In this document: piece after piece, positions 16,841 through 25,875 of the stretch | Layout of the letters: the number at the start of each line of letters is the position of its first letter | Numbering within the stretch: the first letter of the stretch is position 1 | Assembly: GCA_026391555.1 (NCBI GenBank) | Contig: JAPLEB010000058.1 | Span: forward strand, 1-64,000 | DNA length: 64,000 nucleotides | Direction: 5' to 3' | Origin: Bacteroidia bacterium | Lineage (GTDB): Bacteria > Bacteroidota > Bacteroidia > Bacteroidales > VadinHA17 | Translations under genes and position numbers: made by a program | Notes under the pieces: model-generated | The model's database searches: none | Seen by the model: the letters and a program-made list of their open reading frames with translations, nothing else | Told to the model about the DNA's origin: nothing

Positions 16841-18949
16841 ATGATAAGGAAATTGTCCCAAATAGTTTTCATGATCATGCTTTTCTCAACTGCCGGTTGT
16901 ATAAAAGATACCTACGACATGAATCTGCTTTCGAAAAAGTTGCATCTTTCACCAACTATGGCTATTTCGGCCATAAAGGGGGGTGTTTCGCTTAGTGACC
17001 TTGTGAAATCGGGCGATACTGTTGTGTTCGATCAAAACAATTTCGTTAAGATCATTTTCAAAGAAGACTCAGTCATTGATTTGAAACTTGCCGATTTTTA
17101 TGATCTGAACAATATGGTTTCCTTCACACAGGAATATGCATTAGGTGATCTGTCGATAGATCCTTTTCAGGGAACAGTAACCCAGTCACTTAATCAGATA
17201 AGCACAAAGTTAGGTGAACCGTACTATACGGTTTTTAGCAGCCTTAACGGGATTACTGCAAATTTTCCTGCTTTTCCTTCTATTAATCTTGATGAAACAC
17301 CTTATTCTCTCTTCTCAAATTTTGAAAATGCAGTTTTCAGATCTGGTACTCTGGATATTTCCATAAAAAACAACCTTACCGCACCCCTGAATAGTATCAC
17401 TTTGACATTCTTTAACACCATTGGTCATATTGCAATAGGGAGCGGAATTACTATTCCGGCAATTCTGCCGGGTCAGACCCAGACAGGTTCTCTGGATCTT
17501 TCAGATAAGACAGTCACAAACTCGATCACTGTCGCTATTGTTCTTTCGGGCAGCCCTGGCACTACTACTCCTGTTTTGATCGACCTGAACAATAGTAACA
17601 TTCAGGTCACTGCCAGGGGAAGGGATCTGAAAGTTAAATCCGGCAGGGTCATTCTGCCGGCTCAGACTTTAACATCTCTTGATAACAAGGATACAGTTTC
17701 CTTTAATCCAGGCAGCGGTATAGAGTTAAATAAATTAAAAATTACAACCGGAAGTCTCTCTTATACACTTCAGTCATCTATAAATGTAAAGGCTTCTTTA
17801 GAAATTAAATTACCTACAGCTCTGCGATCAGGGGCACCTCTGTCGAAAACTATTAATGTTAATTCCAACACTACAATAATCGACAGCATACCGGCAGACA
17901 ATACAATTATAGATATGGGCGCTGACCCTCTCAAACCGTATAACCAGGTACCTATGGAATACTCGATTGCTATAATTCCCGATGCCTCAATGGTTAACTT
18001 TACTTCGTCAGATAAAATCAAATTTGACCTTAAATTTATTAACCCTGTTTTTGATTATGTAAAAGGATATTTTGGTCAGCAGGCTGAAACAATTGAACCT
18101 GATTCCCTTAATCTTGGAATTGAAGATATTTTAAGCAACCTCACGGGAGATTTTCTTATTTCAAGTCCATCAATAAAAATTAATTATTCAAACTCATTTG
18201 CAATTCCTGTTCAAATAGCTTTGAATGCCACGGGAAAGAGGAAAGCCGATACTGTAAATCTCAGGCTGGCTCCCATTAGTATTACAAATCCGGTTTTTCC
18301 GGCTAATCGCGATGTTTCATCTTCTTTCACGATAGATAAAAACAACTCCTCTTTGCCCAAACTTATCTCAATGCCTCCTGATGAGATCCGTTTTTCAGGT
18401 TCTGTTAAAATGAATCCTTTAGGAAATAACGGACTGAGAGATAATTATGTATTTGGCGATAGCCGCATCCTTGGGGCAATTGAGGTTGAAGTACCTATGG
18501 AATTCCGTATGAACCTTCAGTTTAACGATACCATTGATAACTTCTTAGCTGATGTATTTGATACAGAAAGCGATTTTAACTGGGACGACTTTGAATTATT
18601 CAAAATAGATTTTGAAATTGAGAATGGCTTTCCATTGGGTGTCTCACTTGAAATGGTACTGCTCGATTCATTATCCCCGCATCAACCGATAGACTCTGCT
18701 AAAGCATCTCGTCTTCTTGAACCTGCTACGTTTGATGCTGAAGGAAAAATAGTGGTTGCTTTGAGTTCCACTTCAATCGAATTCACAAAGGGATTTTTCA
18801 GTTCAATTAGCAAATCCGATAAAATCAACTTAATCTTCACTCTTATCACAACAGAAGCTGACAAATTAAAAGATATTAAGATATACTCTGACTACCGGAT
18901 TGATTTCAATGCTGCCCTGGTTTTGAAACCTGATATCAACCTTAAGTGA
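16841..18949 (+). CDS. large beta-rich lipoprotein, unknown function
   Basis: A 702-residue protein with a clear lipobox (STAGC, Cys20), so anchored in a membrane leaflet. There is no recognised enzyme motif. The body is rich in alternating hydrophobic strands and in Ser/Thr/Asn, with repeated units such as GITIPAILPGQTQTGSLDL and GRVILPAQTLTSL that look like tandem LEA-2-like or Ig-like beta domains; this is a visual impression, not a search result. An acidic segment DVFDTESDFNWDDFELF lies near residue 570. It is encoded between the propeller protein (8 nt) and the DUF5723 barrel (19 nt), which suggests a complex spanning the periplasm. Confidence 0.65.
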   Translation: MIRKLSQIVFMIMLFSTAGCIKDTYDMNLLSKKLHLSPTMAISAIKGGVSLSDLVKSGDTVVFDQNNFVKIIFKEDSVIDLKLADFYDLNNMVSFTQEYALGDLSIDPFQGTVTQSLNQISTKLGEPYYTVFSSLNGITANFPAFPSINLDETPYSLFSNFENAVFRSGTLDISIKNNLTAPLNSITLTFFNTIGHIAIGSGITIPAILPGQTQTGSLDLSDKTVTNSITVAIVLSGSPGTTTPVLIDLNNSNIQVTARGRDLKVKSGRVILPAQTLTSLDNKDTVSFNPGSGIELNKLKITTGSLSYTLQSSINVKASLEIKLPTALRSGAPLSKTINVNSNTTIIDSIPADNTIIDMGADPLKPYNQVPMEYSIAIIPDASMVNFTSSDKIKFDLKFINPVFDYVKGYFGQQAETIEPDSLNLGIEDILSNLTGDFLISSPSIKINYSNSFAIPVQIALNATGKRKADTVNLRLAPISITNPVFPANRDVSSSFTIDKNNSSLPKLISMPPDEIRFSGSVKMNPLGNNGLRDNYVFGDSRILGAIEVEVPMEFRMNLQFNDTIDNFLADVFDTESDFNWDDFELFKIDFEIENGFPLGVSLEMVLLDSLSPHQPIDSAKASRLLEPATFDAEGKIVVALSSTSIEFTKGFFSSISKSDKINLIFTLITTEADKLKDIKIYSDYRIDFNAALVLKPDINLK

Positions 18950-18968
18950 ACCTTTATATACCACTGAT

Positions 18969-20444
18969 ATGATAGGGAAAACAAAATATATTCTGATTTT
19001 ACTGATGGCAATGATCATTGGGAATATATCAGCTCAAAATAACCAGGCTCTGTACTACATGAACCTGCCTCAGAATCACCTTATTAATCCGGCATTAAGA
19101 CCAACCAACTCATTATACATCGGATTGCCTGCTATGTCTGGTATTAACTTGAATATAAACAACAATTTTATCAATTTTTCAGACGTATTTATGAAGGGTC
19201 AGACTTCCGATTCGATTATCTCCTTTCTTCATCCCGATTATAATATTAATGACTTTCTTGCTAAAATAAAAGATAAGAACTCGCTGGAACCAGAACTTTC
19301 AGTTCAACTTTTAGGACTTGGACTTTCAGCAGGAAAAAATCTGTATGTTTTTCTTGACTATAATATACGGGCTGAAAGCAATCTTGTTCTGCCCGGAGAT
19401 ATCTTTAAGCTTGCCTTTAATGGGAATGAGCAGTTTGTAGGTAATAAAATCGATTTATCTTCACTGAGGAGTGATTTGAAATTATACCATGAATTTGGTC
19501 TTGGTTTTTCGAAGAATTTTACAAATAGGCTACGGATCGGTGTGAAAGGTAAGTTGCTAATGGGCGTAGCTTCAGTATCTATCGACAACAAATCTCTCGG
19601 TATATCCGTAAACAATGACTATACTCATACTCTGGATGCCGACATGGTTGTCAATATCAGTGCACCGCTTACGATAATTATGGACAGTCAGAATATCGAT
19701 AGTGTTTTTTTTGATGATAAACGATTTGAAACAACAAGCGGAATAATCGATTTTGTTTCAGGTAAAAAGAACATGGGTCTGGGTCTCGATATAGGAGCAA
19801 CATATAACATTACCGACAAACTAATGGTTTCAGCTGCCATAACGGATATAGGCTATATAAAATGGAAAAAGGATGTTACCAATTTGCAGGCTGTAAGCAG
19901 GTTTGAGTTCAATGGATTTGACATGACTAATGTCCTCAACGGAACAATGACAATTGACTCGGTGGCAAACCAGCTACTCGATTCTTTAAAGAATTCATTT
20001 AAAGTATCTGACTCAAATGATCCGTTTGTAACCTATCTTCCATTTGGGGTGACTTTAGGCGGAAGCTATAAACTTACAAAAAGTTTATCGTTAGGTTTAT
20101 TGTCGTACAGCAGGGTAATAGGCAAGCAGATACGTGAGTCTCTGACCTTGTCGGCTAATGTAAATTTTGGCAATGTATTCTCCACGAGTCTTAGTTATAC
20201 TGCTGCCAATCAGCGGTTTGACAACCTTGGTGCCGGCCTGGCTTTCAGAGCAGGAGTATTTCAATTTTACATGATTGCTGACAGAATCCCTGTAGTGTGG
20301 AATAAAATAAAAGTTGACAGTAAAAGTACCATACCTCTTCCAACAAGCTGGAATACTATTAATTTGCGATTAGGGATGAACCTTGCTTTCAGGAACAGGA
20401 TCGTCAAGAAGAAAGACGACAAACCGATGGTACAGGTTGAGTAA
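18969..20444 (+). CDS. DUF5723-family outer-membrane protein
   Basis: A 491-residue protein with a signal peptide (cleavage probably after Ala22, NISA-QN). Its opening NQALYYMNLPQNHLINPALRP matches the DUF5723 family. The remainder has amphipathic strands typical of a beta-barrel (LSLGLLSYSRVIGKQIRESL, FSTSLSYTAANQRFDNLGAGLAF), related in style to PorV/PorP-like barrels. The C-terminus RNRIVKKKDDKPMVQVE is charged rather than ending in the usual aromatic residue. Function is unknown. It is last in the operon with the propeller protein and the large lipoprotein, giving inner-membrane, lipoprotein and outer-membrane parts. Confidence 0.75.
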   Translation: MIGKTKYILILLMAMIIGNISAQNNQALYYMNLPQNHLINPALRPTNSLYIGLPAMSGINLNINNNFINFSDVFMKGQTSDSIISFLHPDYNINDFLAKIKDKNSLEPELSVQLLGLGLSAGKNLYVFLDYNIRAESNLVLPGDIFKLAFNGNEQFVGNKIDLSSLRSDLKLYHEFGLGFSKNFTNRLRIGVKGKLLMGVASVSIDNKSLGISVNNDYTHTLDADMVVNISAPLTIIMDSQNIDSVFFDDKRFETTSGIIDFVSGKKNMGLGLDIGATYNITDKLMVSAAITDIGYIKWKKDVTNLQAVSRFEFNGFDMTNVLNGTMTIDSVANQLLDSLKNSFKVSDSNDPFVTYLPFGVTLGGSYKLTKSLSLGLLSYSRVIGKQIRESLTLSANVNFGNVFSTSLSYTAANQRFDNLGAGLAFRAGVFQFYMIADRIPVVWNKIKVDSKSTIPLPTSWNTINLRLGMNLAFRNRIVKKKDDKPMVQVE

Positions 20445-20491
20445 TTATTTTAATAAGGATGGGTTTAATTCGTTATATATTAGTCAGTTTA

Positions 20492-21247
20492 TTACTTGTT
20501 TGTGGTTCTCAGCTTTTTAGCAAGAGAATTCGCAAAAACAAAATCGTTCAACGTTCCACAATCTGAATGGAGAATCTCGTTTTTATTCCCTTCCCAGCAT
20601 TTTATTCCATCGCTGATAAAAATGATTTTTTCTCCGATTTCCATAACAGAGTTCATATCGTGCGTATTTACAATTGTTGTCATTGAATATTCTTCAGTCA
20701 GCTCTTTGATAAGCTCGTCAATGAGGATGGCGGTTATCGGGTCGAGACCTGAATTTGGTTCATCACAAAAAAGGTATTTAGGATTTAATGATATTGCTCT
20801 GGCGATTGCCACCCTTTTTTTCATACCGCCCGATAATTCTGCAGGAAATAATTTATTGGCATTGATGATATTGACCCTGTTGAGACAAAAATTAACCCTT
20901 TCATTTTTTTCCTCAGGACTTTTATCAGTAAACATGTCCAGAGGGAAGCGGACATTCTGTTCAGCAGTTAAGGAATCGAAGAGTGCACTTCCCTGGAATA
21001 ACATTCCCATTTCACTTCGGATATCTTTTCTGTCTTTAAAATCGAGTTTATTGAATAAGGTATCCTCAAACCATATCTCTCCGCTATCAACTTCATGTAA
21101 TCCGACAATTGATTTAAGAAGTACTGTTTTACCCGATCCGCTTCTGCCGATAATGAGATTAGTTTTACCTGTTTCGAAAGTTACCGAGATATCATTCAGG
21201 ACACTCTTCCCATTGAATGATTTATTCAGATTTTTAACACTTATCAT
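20492..21247 (-). CDS. mlaF: MlaF-type ABC transporter ATP-binding protein
   Basis: ATPase of the Mla/MCE-type phospholipid transporter, at the inner membrane. Walker A GRSGSGKTVLLKS (about 33-45), signature LSGGMKKRVAIARAI, Walker B YLFCDEPNSGLDP and the H-loop NTHDMNS are all present; length of 251 residues is normal. The LSGGMKKRVA form of the signature is typical for MlaF. Its start overlaps mlaE by 4 nt. No MCE-domain protein (MlaD) is encoded next to the pair in this window, so the substrate-binding part must be elsewhere. Confidence 0.88.
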   Translation of the reverse strand: MISVKNLNKSFNGKSVLNDISVTFETGKTNLIIGRSGSGKTVLLKSIVGLHEVDSGEIWFEDTLFNKLDFKDRKDIRSEMGMLFQGSALFDSLTAEQNVRFPLDMFTDKSPEEKNERVNFCLNRVNIINANKLFPAELSGGMKKRVAIARAISLNPKYLFCDEPNSGLDPITAILIDELIKELTEEYSMTTIVNTHDMNSVMEIGEKIIFISDGIKCWEGNKNEILHSDCGTLNDFVFANSLAKKLRTTNK

Positions 21248-21987
21248 GACAAAAGAAGTTGGGTAAGTATTACATTGAACAGCAATATTACAACACTGCT
21301 ATAAACAACTGCTTTTGTGCTTGCCTGCCCTACTTCAAGGGATCCACCGTCGACATAATACCCCTGAAAGGCTGAAACACTGGTTATTATAAATGCAAAG
21401 AATACTGTTTTTATAAGTGAATATGTAATATAATAAGGTATGAAAGCATATTGAATTCCGTAAATAAAGTTTTCTGAAGTTATAACCCCTGAAAGGGTAC
21501 CTGCAATCCATCCTCCGAAAATACCTACAATTATACAGATTAATGTAAGTATCGGGTTAAATATAAGAGTTGCAATTATTTTAGGAAGTATAAGATAAGA
21601 AGCGGAATTGACTCCCATAATCTCAAGGGCATCTATCTGTTCTGTGACCCTCATAGTTCCAATTTCAGATGCAATATTAGAACCGACTTTTCCGGCAAGG
21701 ATGAGTGCAGCAACCGTGGAAGAAAATTCAAGGATGATAGAATCGCGGCAACCAAGTCCTATAAGATATGTAGGGTATATTGGATTTTCCATATTATACG
21801 CTGTTTGAAGGGTAATAACTGCACCCATGAAAAAGGAGATAATGGAAAGGATACCAATCGAATTCAGGCCCAGATATACAAACTCCTTAATGGTTTGCCT
21901 GTAATAAATAGAAGGTTTCTCAGGTTTGGAGAAGACCTTCTTAAGGAGAAGGAAGTAAAGGCCGATCTGCATAAAAAACTTAATCAT
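21244..21987 (-). CDS. mlaE: MlaE-type ABC transporter permease
   Basis: A 247-residue inner-membrane permease of the MlaE family, with five or six hydrophobic segments. The conserved block VGSNIASEIGTMRVTEQIDALEIMGV (middle of the protein) is diagnostic. In the family it moves phospholipids between inner and outer membranes together with MlaF and MlaD. The ORF track starts 27 codons earlier; ATG at 21987 gives MIKFFMQIGLYFLLL, and a candidate promoter element lies inside the track's extra residues, so 21987 is preferred. Confidence 0.88.
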   Translation of the reverse strand: MIKFFMQIGLYFLLLKKVFSKPEKPSIYYRQTIKEFVYLGLNSIGILSIISFFMGAVITLQTAYNMENPIYPTYLIGLGCRDSIILEFSSTVAALILAGKVGSNIASEIGTMRVTEQIDALEIMGVNSASYLILPKIIATLIFNPILTLICIIVGIFGGWIAGTLSGVITSENFIYGIQYAFIPYYITYSLIKTVFFAFIITSVSAFQGYYVDGGSLEVGQASTKAVVYSSVVILLFNVILTQLLLS

Positions 21988-22007
21988 GATATTAATATTT
22001 GGCGCAT

Positions 22008-22015
22008 CAAAATTA
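22008..22015 (-). promoter_or_regulatory. mlaE -7 element
   Basis: Minus-strand TAATTTTG matches TAnnTTTG and lies 20 nt before the chosen mlaE ATG. No clear -33 element is seen. Confidence 0.4.
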
Positions 22016-22069
22016 CTAATATTTACGGTATTTCCGTTACCTTGGTTTTTGAATCCCCGCGAGCGCATT

Positions 22070-22160
22070 CTCCGTTGCTTGCTGCGGAGTCAGCGAGCAT
22101 TAAGAAATTACCTTAGGGGATCGAAGATTCTTCGTAGCTTGCTGCGAAGAGCTTCAATCC
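22070..22160. repeat. paired extragenic hairpins with GCTTGCTGCG core
   Basis: Two hairpins 60 nt apart share the loop and arm sequence GCTTGCTGCG (22077-22086 and 22137-22146). Copy 1 is CTCCG/CGGAG (22070-22074, 22085-22089). Copy 2 is longer: GGAT, GAAG and CTTCG on the left pair with CGAAG, CTTC and ATCC on the right (22118-22160). They fill the 228-bp gap between divergent mlaE and manC, where no ORF is seen. Confidence 0.75.
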
Positions 22161-22178
22161 TGAATGCATAATTTATTA

Positions 22179-22186
22179 TATATTTG
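22179..22186 (+). promoter_or_regulatory. manC -7 element
   Basis: TATATTTG matches TAnnTTTG and lies 29 nt before the manC ATG. No TTTG is seen at the usual upstream spacing. Confidence 0.45.
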
Positions 22187-22215
22187 CATAAATTGTTGAA
22201 AATAATCTTTCTCTT

Positions 22216-23301
22216 ATGAATAACAGGTATGTGATAATAATGGCAGGCGGAGTAGGAAGTCGTTTCTGGCCTCTTAGCCGTCGTGATAAACCAAAACAGT
22301 TTCTTGATATTCTTGGAAAAGGAGAGACCCTTATCCAACAGACATATAGGCGGTTTAAAGCAACATGTCCCGCGGAGAATATTTTTGTTGTAACAAATGC
22401 TGATCACAAAAACCTCGTAATTGAGCAGTTGGGTATTGATCCCTCTCGTGTTCTGGGAGAACCTTTTCGTCGAAATACAGCACCTTGCCTGGCATATGGT
22501 ACATTCAGGATATTAAATGAAAATCCGAACGCGGTAATTGCCGTTACACCCGCTGACCACCTGATTGTTAAAGAAGATAAATTTTGTGAAGTATTACAGA
22601 GATGTTTTGACTTTGCTGAAGGGAATGATGCCCTGATTACTTTAGGAATAAAACCTGACAGACCCGAAACAGGATACGGTTATATACAGGCAGATCAGAA
22701 GAAACCTGTTAAGGGCTATGAAAATCTGCTAAAGGTTAAGACATTTACAGAGAAGCCGGATATTGACCTTGCAAAAGTCTTTTTAGAAAGCGGCGATTTT
22801 TACTGGAACTCAGGGATCTTTATCTGGAATATCAAATCGATCCTTTCTGCATTTGAAAAGCATCTGCCGGATACTTATTCTGTTTTTGATGAAGGAAGGA
22901 ATATTTTTGGAACGAAACAGGAAAAAAGCTTTATTGGAAAGACATATGCTGAATGCAAAAGCATCTCTATTGATTATGGGATTATGGAAAAGGCAGACAA
23001 TGTATATGTTATGTGTACTGACATTGGTTGGTCGGATCTTGGAACATGGAGTTCGTTATATGAACATACGGCATTTGACAAAAAGGGGAATGCATTGGTA
23101 AGGGGAGATGTTTTTTCCTATGACAATAAGGGGAACATCTTTAATATTTCTCCGGGTAAGATAGCTGTCTTGCAGGGCCTGAAAGACTATATTGTTGTTG
23201 ATTCGGAAGATGTGCTTCTGATCGTAAAAAAAGAAGAAGAGCAGAATATCAAACAATATCTGGAAGATGTAAAGAAATCAACCAAAGAGAAATATTTATA
23301 A
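22216..23301 (+). CDS. manC: mannose-1-phosphate guanylyltransferase
   Basis: Makes GDP-mannose from GTP and mannose-1-phosphate for polysaccharide or glycoprotein sugars. Nucleotidyltransferase signature GGVGSRFWPLSRRDKPKQF is at residues 11-29, and FTEKPDIDLAK holds the sugar-phosphate loop. At 361 residues it is the short, single-function form without the C-terminal phosphomannose isomerase cupin found in longer ManC/AlgA proteins. Transcribed alone, ending at a perfect 30-bp palindrome. Confidence 0.94.
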   Translation: MNNRYVIIMAGGVGSRFWPLSRRDKPKQFLDILGKGETLIQQTYRRFKATCPAENIFVVTNADHKNLVIEQLGIDPSRVLGEPFRRNTAPCLAYGTFRILNENPNAVIAVTPADHLIVKEDKFCEVLQRCFDFAEGNDALITLGIKPDRPETGYGYIQADQKKPVKGYENLLKVKTFTEKPDIDLAKVFLESGDFYWNSGIFIWNIKSILSAFEKHLPDTYSVFDEGRNIFGTKQEKSFIGKTYAECKSISIDYGIMEKADNVYVMCTDIGWSDLGTWSSLYEHTAFDKKGNALVRGDVFSYDNKGNIFNISPGKIAVLQGLKDYIVVDSEDVLLIVKKEEEQNIKQYLEDVKKSTKEKYL

Positions 23302-23305
23302 AACA

Positions 23306-23335
23306 AGCAGAGGCGGGTCGCGACCCGCCTCTGCT
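23306..23335. terminator. perfect 30-bp palindrome after manC
   Basis: AGCAGAGGCGGGTCG (23306-23320) is followed directly by its exact reverse complement (23321-23335). It begins 4 nt after the manC stop and lies between convergent manC and gldN, so it could terminate both. There is no strong T-run. Confidence 0.65.
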
Positions 23336-23347
23336 ATTTATGTATTT

Positions 23348-23398
23348 AAGCCCCCTTCAGAGCTTGTCCCGATTTATCGGGAGTGTTTGGGGGTTCTT
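23348..23398. repeat. nested inverted repeat downstream of gldN
   Basis: Inner stem CCCGAT/ATCGGG (23368-23373, 23376-23381) sits within an outer CCCCC/GGGGG pair (23351-23355, 23389-23393). It abuts the gldN stop and may be the terminator of the T9SS operon. Confidence 0.6.
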
Positions 23399-24223
23399 CT
23401 AATATTCCCAAAGATCGTGTTCTAAGTCGAAAAGGTCATTTTTAATTCGTTCAGCTTCAAAAAGAGTGGACTTTCCAATCAGGTATTCCGAAACTCTTCT
23501 GTCATTGTAAACGTTAGATTCTCCTGTAATAATACTCCCGAATCTTCGCTGCATGAAGAGATCGTCAAAGGAAATTCTCTGGGCATCATTATTATTCATG
23601 AACACCTCTTTTTTTGCAAGAGCGTCTCTGACATCGTCATATTTAATCCAGAATAACCCTATCTTCTTCGCTCTTCCGACCTGTTCATCATAACCCATAT
23701 AGATAGGTTGAATGGAAATTATTCTGACATCGAGTTTTGAAAGTTTCTTGTCAAAATACCATTCTTCATACAGAAGCAATTCTTTTATCTCTTCCGGTTT
23801 TGCATCTTGTTTTACCGAGTCCTCTCTTGTTGCACCTGAAGCATTTATCTGCACTGATACAACCTTGGTTACAGCTCCCATCTTTACTTCGATGTCACCA
23901 TAGGTGGTATTTGCATTTGAATTCTGTGGGTCATACGCGTTGAGCCGGCCGGCCTTAATCTCGTCGAGAACAATACCGATAAAGTTTTGCCTGCCATCGA
24001 GAGTTTTTGTTGTTGGATAATATAATGGTTGATTTATTTTTTCCCTAAGGTCAATTAGACGAAATAACCTTTTTGACCAGACAACGTCGGCCTCCCTCAG
24101 GTATGGGAATTCAATTTTCTTTGCATCGGGAATCGTTTTCTGGTAAATATCTCCGAAACTCTGGGCATTAACGATACCAGAAAGTGAAAGGGTGATAATT
24201 CCAAAAAGAATTTTCTTATTCAT
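23399..24223 (-). CDS. gldN: T9SS component GldN
   Basis: Periplasmic partner of the lipoprotein GldK (PorK); together they form the large ring under the outer membrane in type IX secretion. The 274-residue protein has a signal peptide (cleavage near VNA-QS, residue 20). Conserved GldN segments include [23 protein letters not shown] and [15 protein letters not shown]. Last gene of porP-gldK-gldL-gldM-gldN, 21 nt after gldM, the standard order in the phylum. Confidence 0.94.
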   Translation of the reverse strand: MNKKILFGIITLSLSGIVNAQSFGDIYQKTIPDAKKIEFPYLREADVVWSKRLFRLIDLREKINQPLYYPTTKTLDGRQNFIGIVLDEIKAGRLNAYDPQNSNANTTYGDIEVKMGAVTKVVSVQINASGATREDSVKQDAKPEEIKELLLYEEWYFDKKLSKLDVRIISIQPIYMGYDEQVGRAKKIGLFWIKYDDVRDALAKKEVFMNNNDAQRISFDDLFMQRRFGSIITGESNVYNDRRVSEYLIGKSTLFEAERIKNDLFDLEHDLWEY

Positions 24224-24244
24224 GATGGTATATTTATTTTGATA

Positions 24245-25840
24245 CTAGTTTATCTTTAAAATTATCGGATTAAGTTCTACAGTCTTTCCATCCGGACCAA
24301 CGGCTCTGATATCTTTAATGCTCAGGTTCTTGCCTCGTGTCAACAATTGCATCGCCTGCTTCTGTTTCGGAGTGAAGTTACTGCTTGTGCTCGGTTCCTC
24401 AATATCCATACCTTTCTCGGTATAAAAAATTGTAAACCCGGTAATTGTGTATGTAAGCTCAAAGTCGAAATCAGGTAATATGGCAAAGACACCCTGTTGG
24501 GCAAGAGCATCTTGCCTTGTCACACTTCCTGTACTCTTTTGTGCAAATATTGCAATCGGTTTTGGGAGTGGTTTTACCCTGAAAGGAATAGGGGCAAACG
24601 TCATTGGTTTGCCATTGATATCGGCGGTTACAAAAACCTCTACATTTTGTCCTGGTGTGATTGGTTTAATAATCCAGTTTCCTCTGAAAAACTGTCCTGA
24701 AGGATTTTTCACTTTCCCGATGGATAAATCGCCATTTGTTATTCTGAGTTTGATCTTATCAGGTCCGACACCTGGTACTGAAACATCAAGAGGGTTTTCA
24801 ATACTGGTGTAGAGTACATTCATACCTGTAGGAGAGACAACAACATTTGGCTCGCCTACAACATACGAAGCATCGAACGGGTAGTTTTTAGTTGAACCAT
24901 CGGGAGCTGTAAGAGCGATTATCCCACCCCATTTTTTAGGGCCAACAGAGGAAGCGCGGACTTTATAAATCCCTTTTCCTGTTTCATCAAGAGAGAGGAC
25001 GTCATTGCCTACAGTAATGACAGGAGTTTTTGTCGAATCAGTAGCAGAAATAAATACCAGAGCTTCGTAATCGCTTCCCATTGTCACGTAATTTGAATTT
25101 GGGATAACAATTGCATCCAGTTTATTAAATTTAAATGAAGAAGCATCAATCTGGGAATAGAGGTAGTTAAGAACTTCAGTCTCGCCGTTTCTTACGTTGA
25201 GCTGCATTTCCGACAGGATGCAAATAACGGCAACCAGAGGCATTGTCTGGAAGTTAAGGTTCTCCCATCGTTCGATTTTGCCATCTTTATTTTTTCCATC
25301 ATCAGTGTTAATACTTTTTTTCAAAGCCGCTTCAGCGACCGGGTTTTTGCCTTCAAGAGTTGTAATAAGAAACTGGCGATACTCAGCAAGAACAGCTTTA
25401 AGGTCGTTGGCTTTTCCGTTTTCGTCTGATCCTATAAGAATTTGAGAAGGAATGTTGCTATCATCAAATCTTTTAACTTCTTTAATAATGACCTCGTTTC
25501 CTTTAACAGCAGTATTTTCGGGACCGTCAGCTTCATTGATTATTTGTATCTTTAGTCCCTGTATAAAATCGAATGCTTCATTTGCACGTTCTTTAACCTG
25601 TAATGCTGTAGTTTTATATTTCCCGGCTTTTGCAGGGTTTTCTGCAGCAGCTCTGTCGAATTCGTTATATATGAGGTTATTTTTCAGGGCATAATTTGCG
25701 ACAGTCACAGTAAGACCCTCATCAACTTTTTTAAATGCTTCAACAGCCTCTTTTGATACGTTAAGTGCAAGCATGGCAGTAAGTACCAGGTACATCATAC
25801 CGATCATCTTTTGCCGTGGAGATAGCCTTTCGTGAGCCAT
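24245..25840 (-). CDS. gldM: T9SS motor shaft protein GldM
   Basis: Inner-membrane protein with one N-terminal helix (about residues 10-28, MIGMMYLVLTAMLALNVSKEA) and a long periplasmic part. With GldL it forms the proton-driven rotary motor that powers T9SS and gliding. The helix carries the family segment SPRQKMIGMMYLVLTAMLAL; the periplasmic region corresponds to the D1-D4 domains, ending in the VRAVGPDGKTVEL C-terminal domain. Length of 531 residues is normal. It lies between gldL (35 nt) and gldN (21 nt). Confidence 0.95.
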   Translation of the reverse strand: MAHERLSPRQKMIGMMYLVLTAMLALNVSKEAVEAFKKVDEGLTVTVANYALKNNLIYNEFDRAAAENPAKAGKYKTTALQVKERANEAFDFIQGLKIQIINEADGPENTAVKGNEVIIKEVKRFDDSNIPSQILIGSDENGKANDLKAVLAEYRQFLITTLEGKNPVAEAALKKSINTDDGKNKDGKIERWENLNFQTMPLVAVICILSEMQLNVRNGETEVLNYLYSQIDASSFKFNKLDAIVIPNSNYVTMGSDYEALVFISATDSTKTPVITVGNDVLSLDETGKGIYKVRASSVGPKKWGGIIALTAPDGSTKNYPFDASYVVGEPNVVVSPTGMNVLYTSIENPLDVSVPGVGPDKIKLRITNGDLSIGKVKNPSGQFFRGNWIIKPITPGQNVEVFVTADINGKPMTFAPIPFRVKPLPKPIAIFAQKSTGSVTRQDALAQQGVFAILPDFDFELTYTITGFTIFYTEKGMDIEEPSTSSNFTPKQKQAMQLLTRGKNLSIKDIRAVGPDGKTVELNPIILKIN

Positions 25841-25875
25841 TTTGTAGGTAGTTAAGTTAGATAAAAAATGCCACG

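Noticed and set aside
20496-21266. 256-aa plus-strand ORF opposite mlaF
   Set aside because: Long, but it lies entirely antisense to a clear ABC ATPase with all motifs; its sequence is low in recognisable content and is a shadow.
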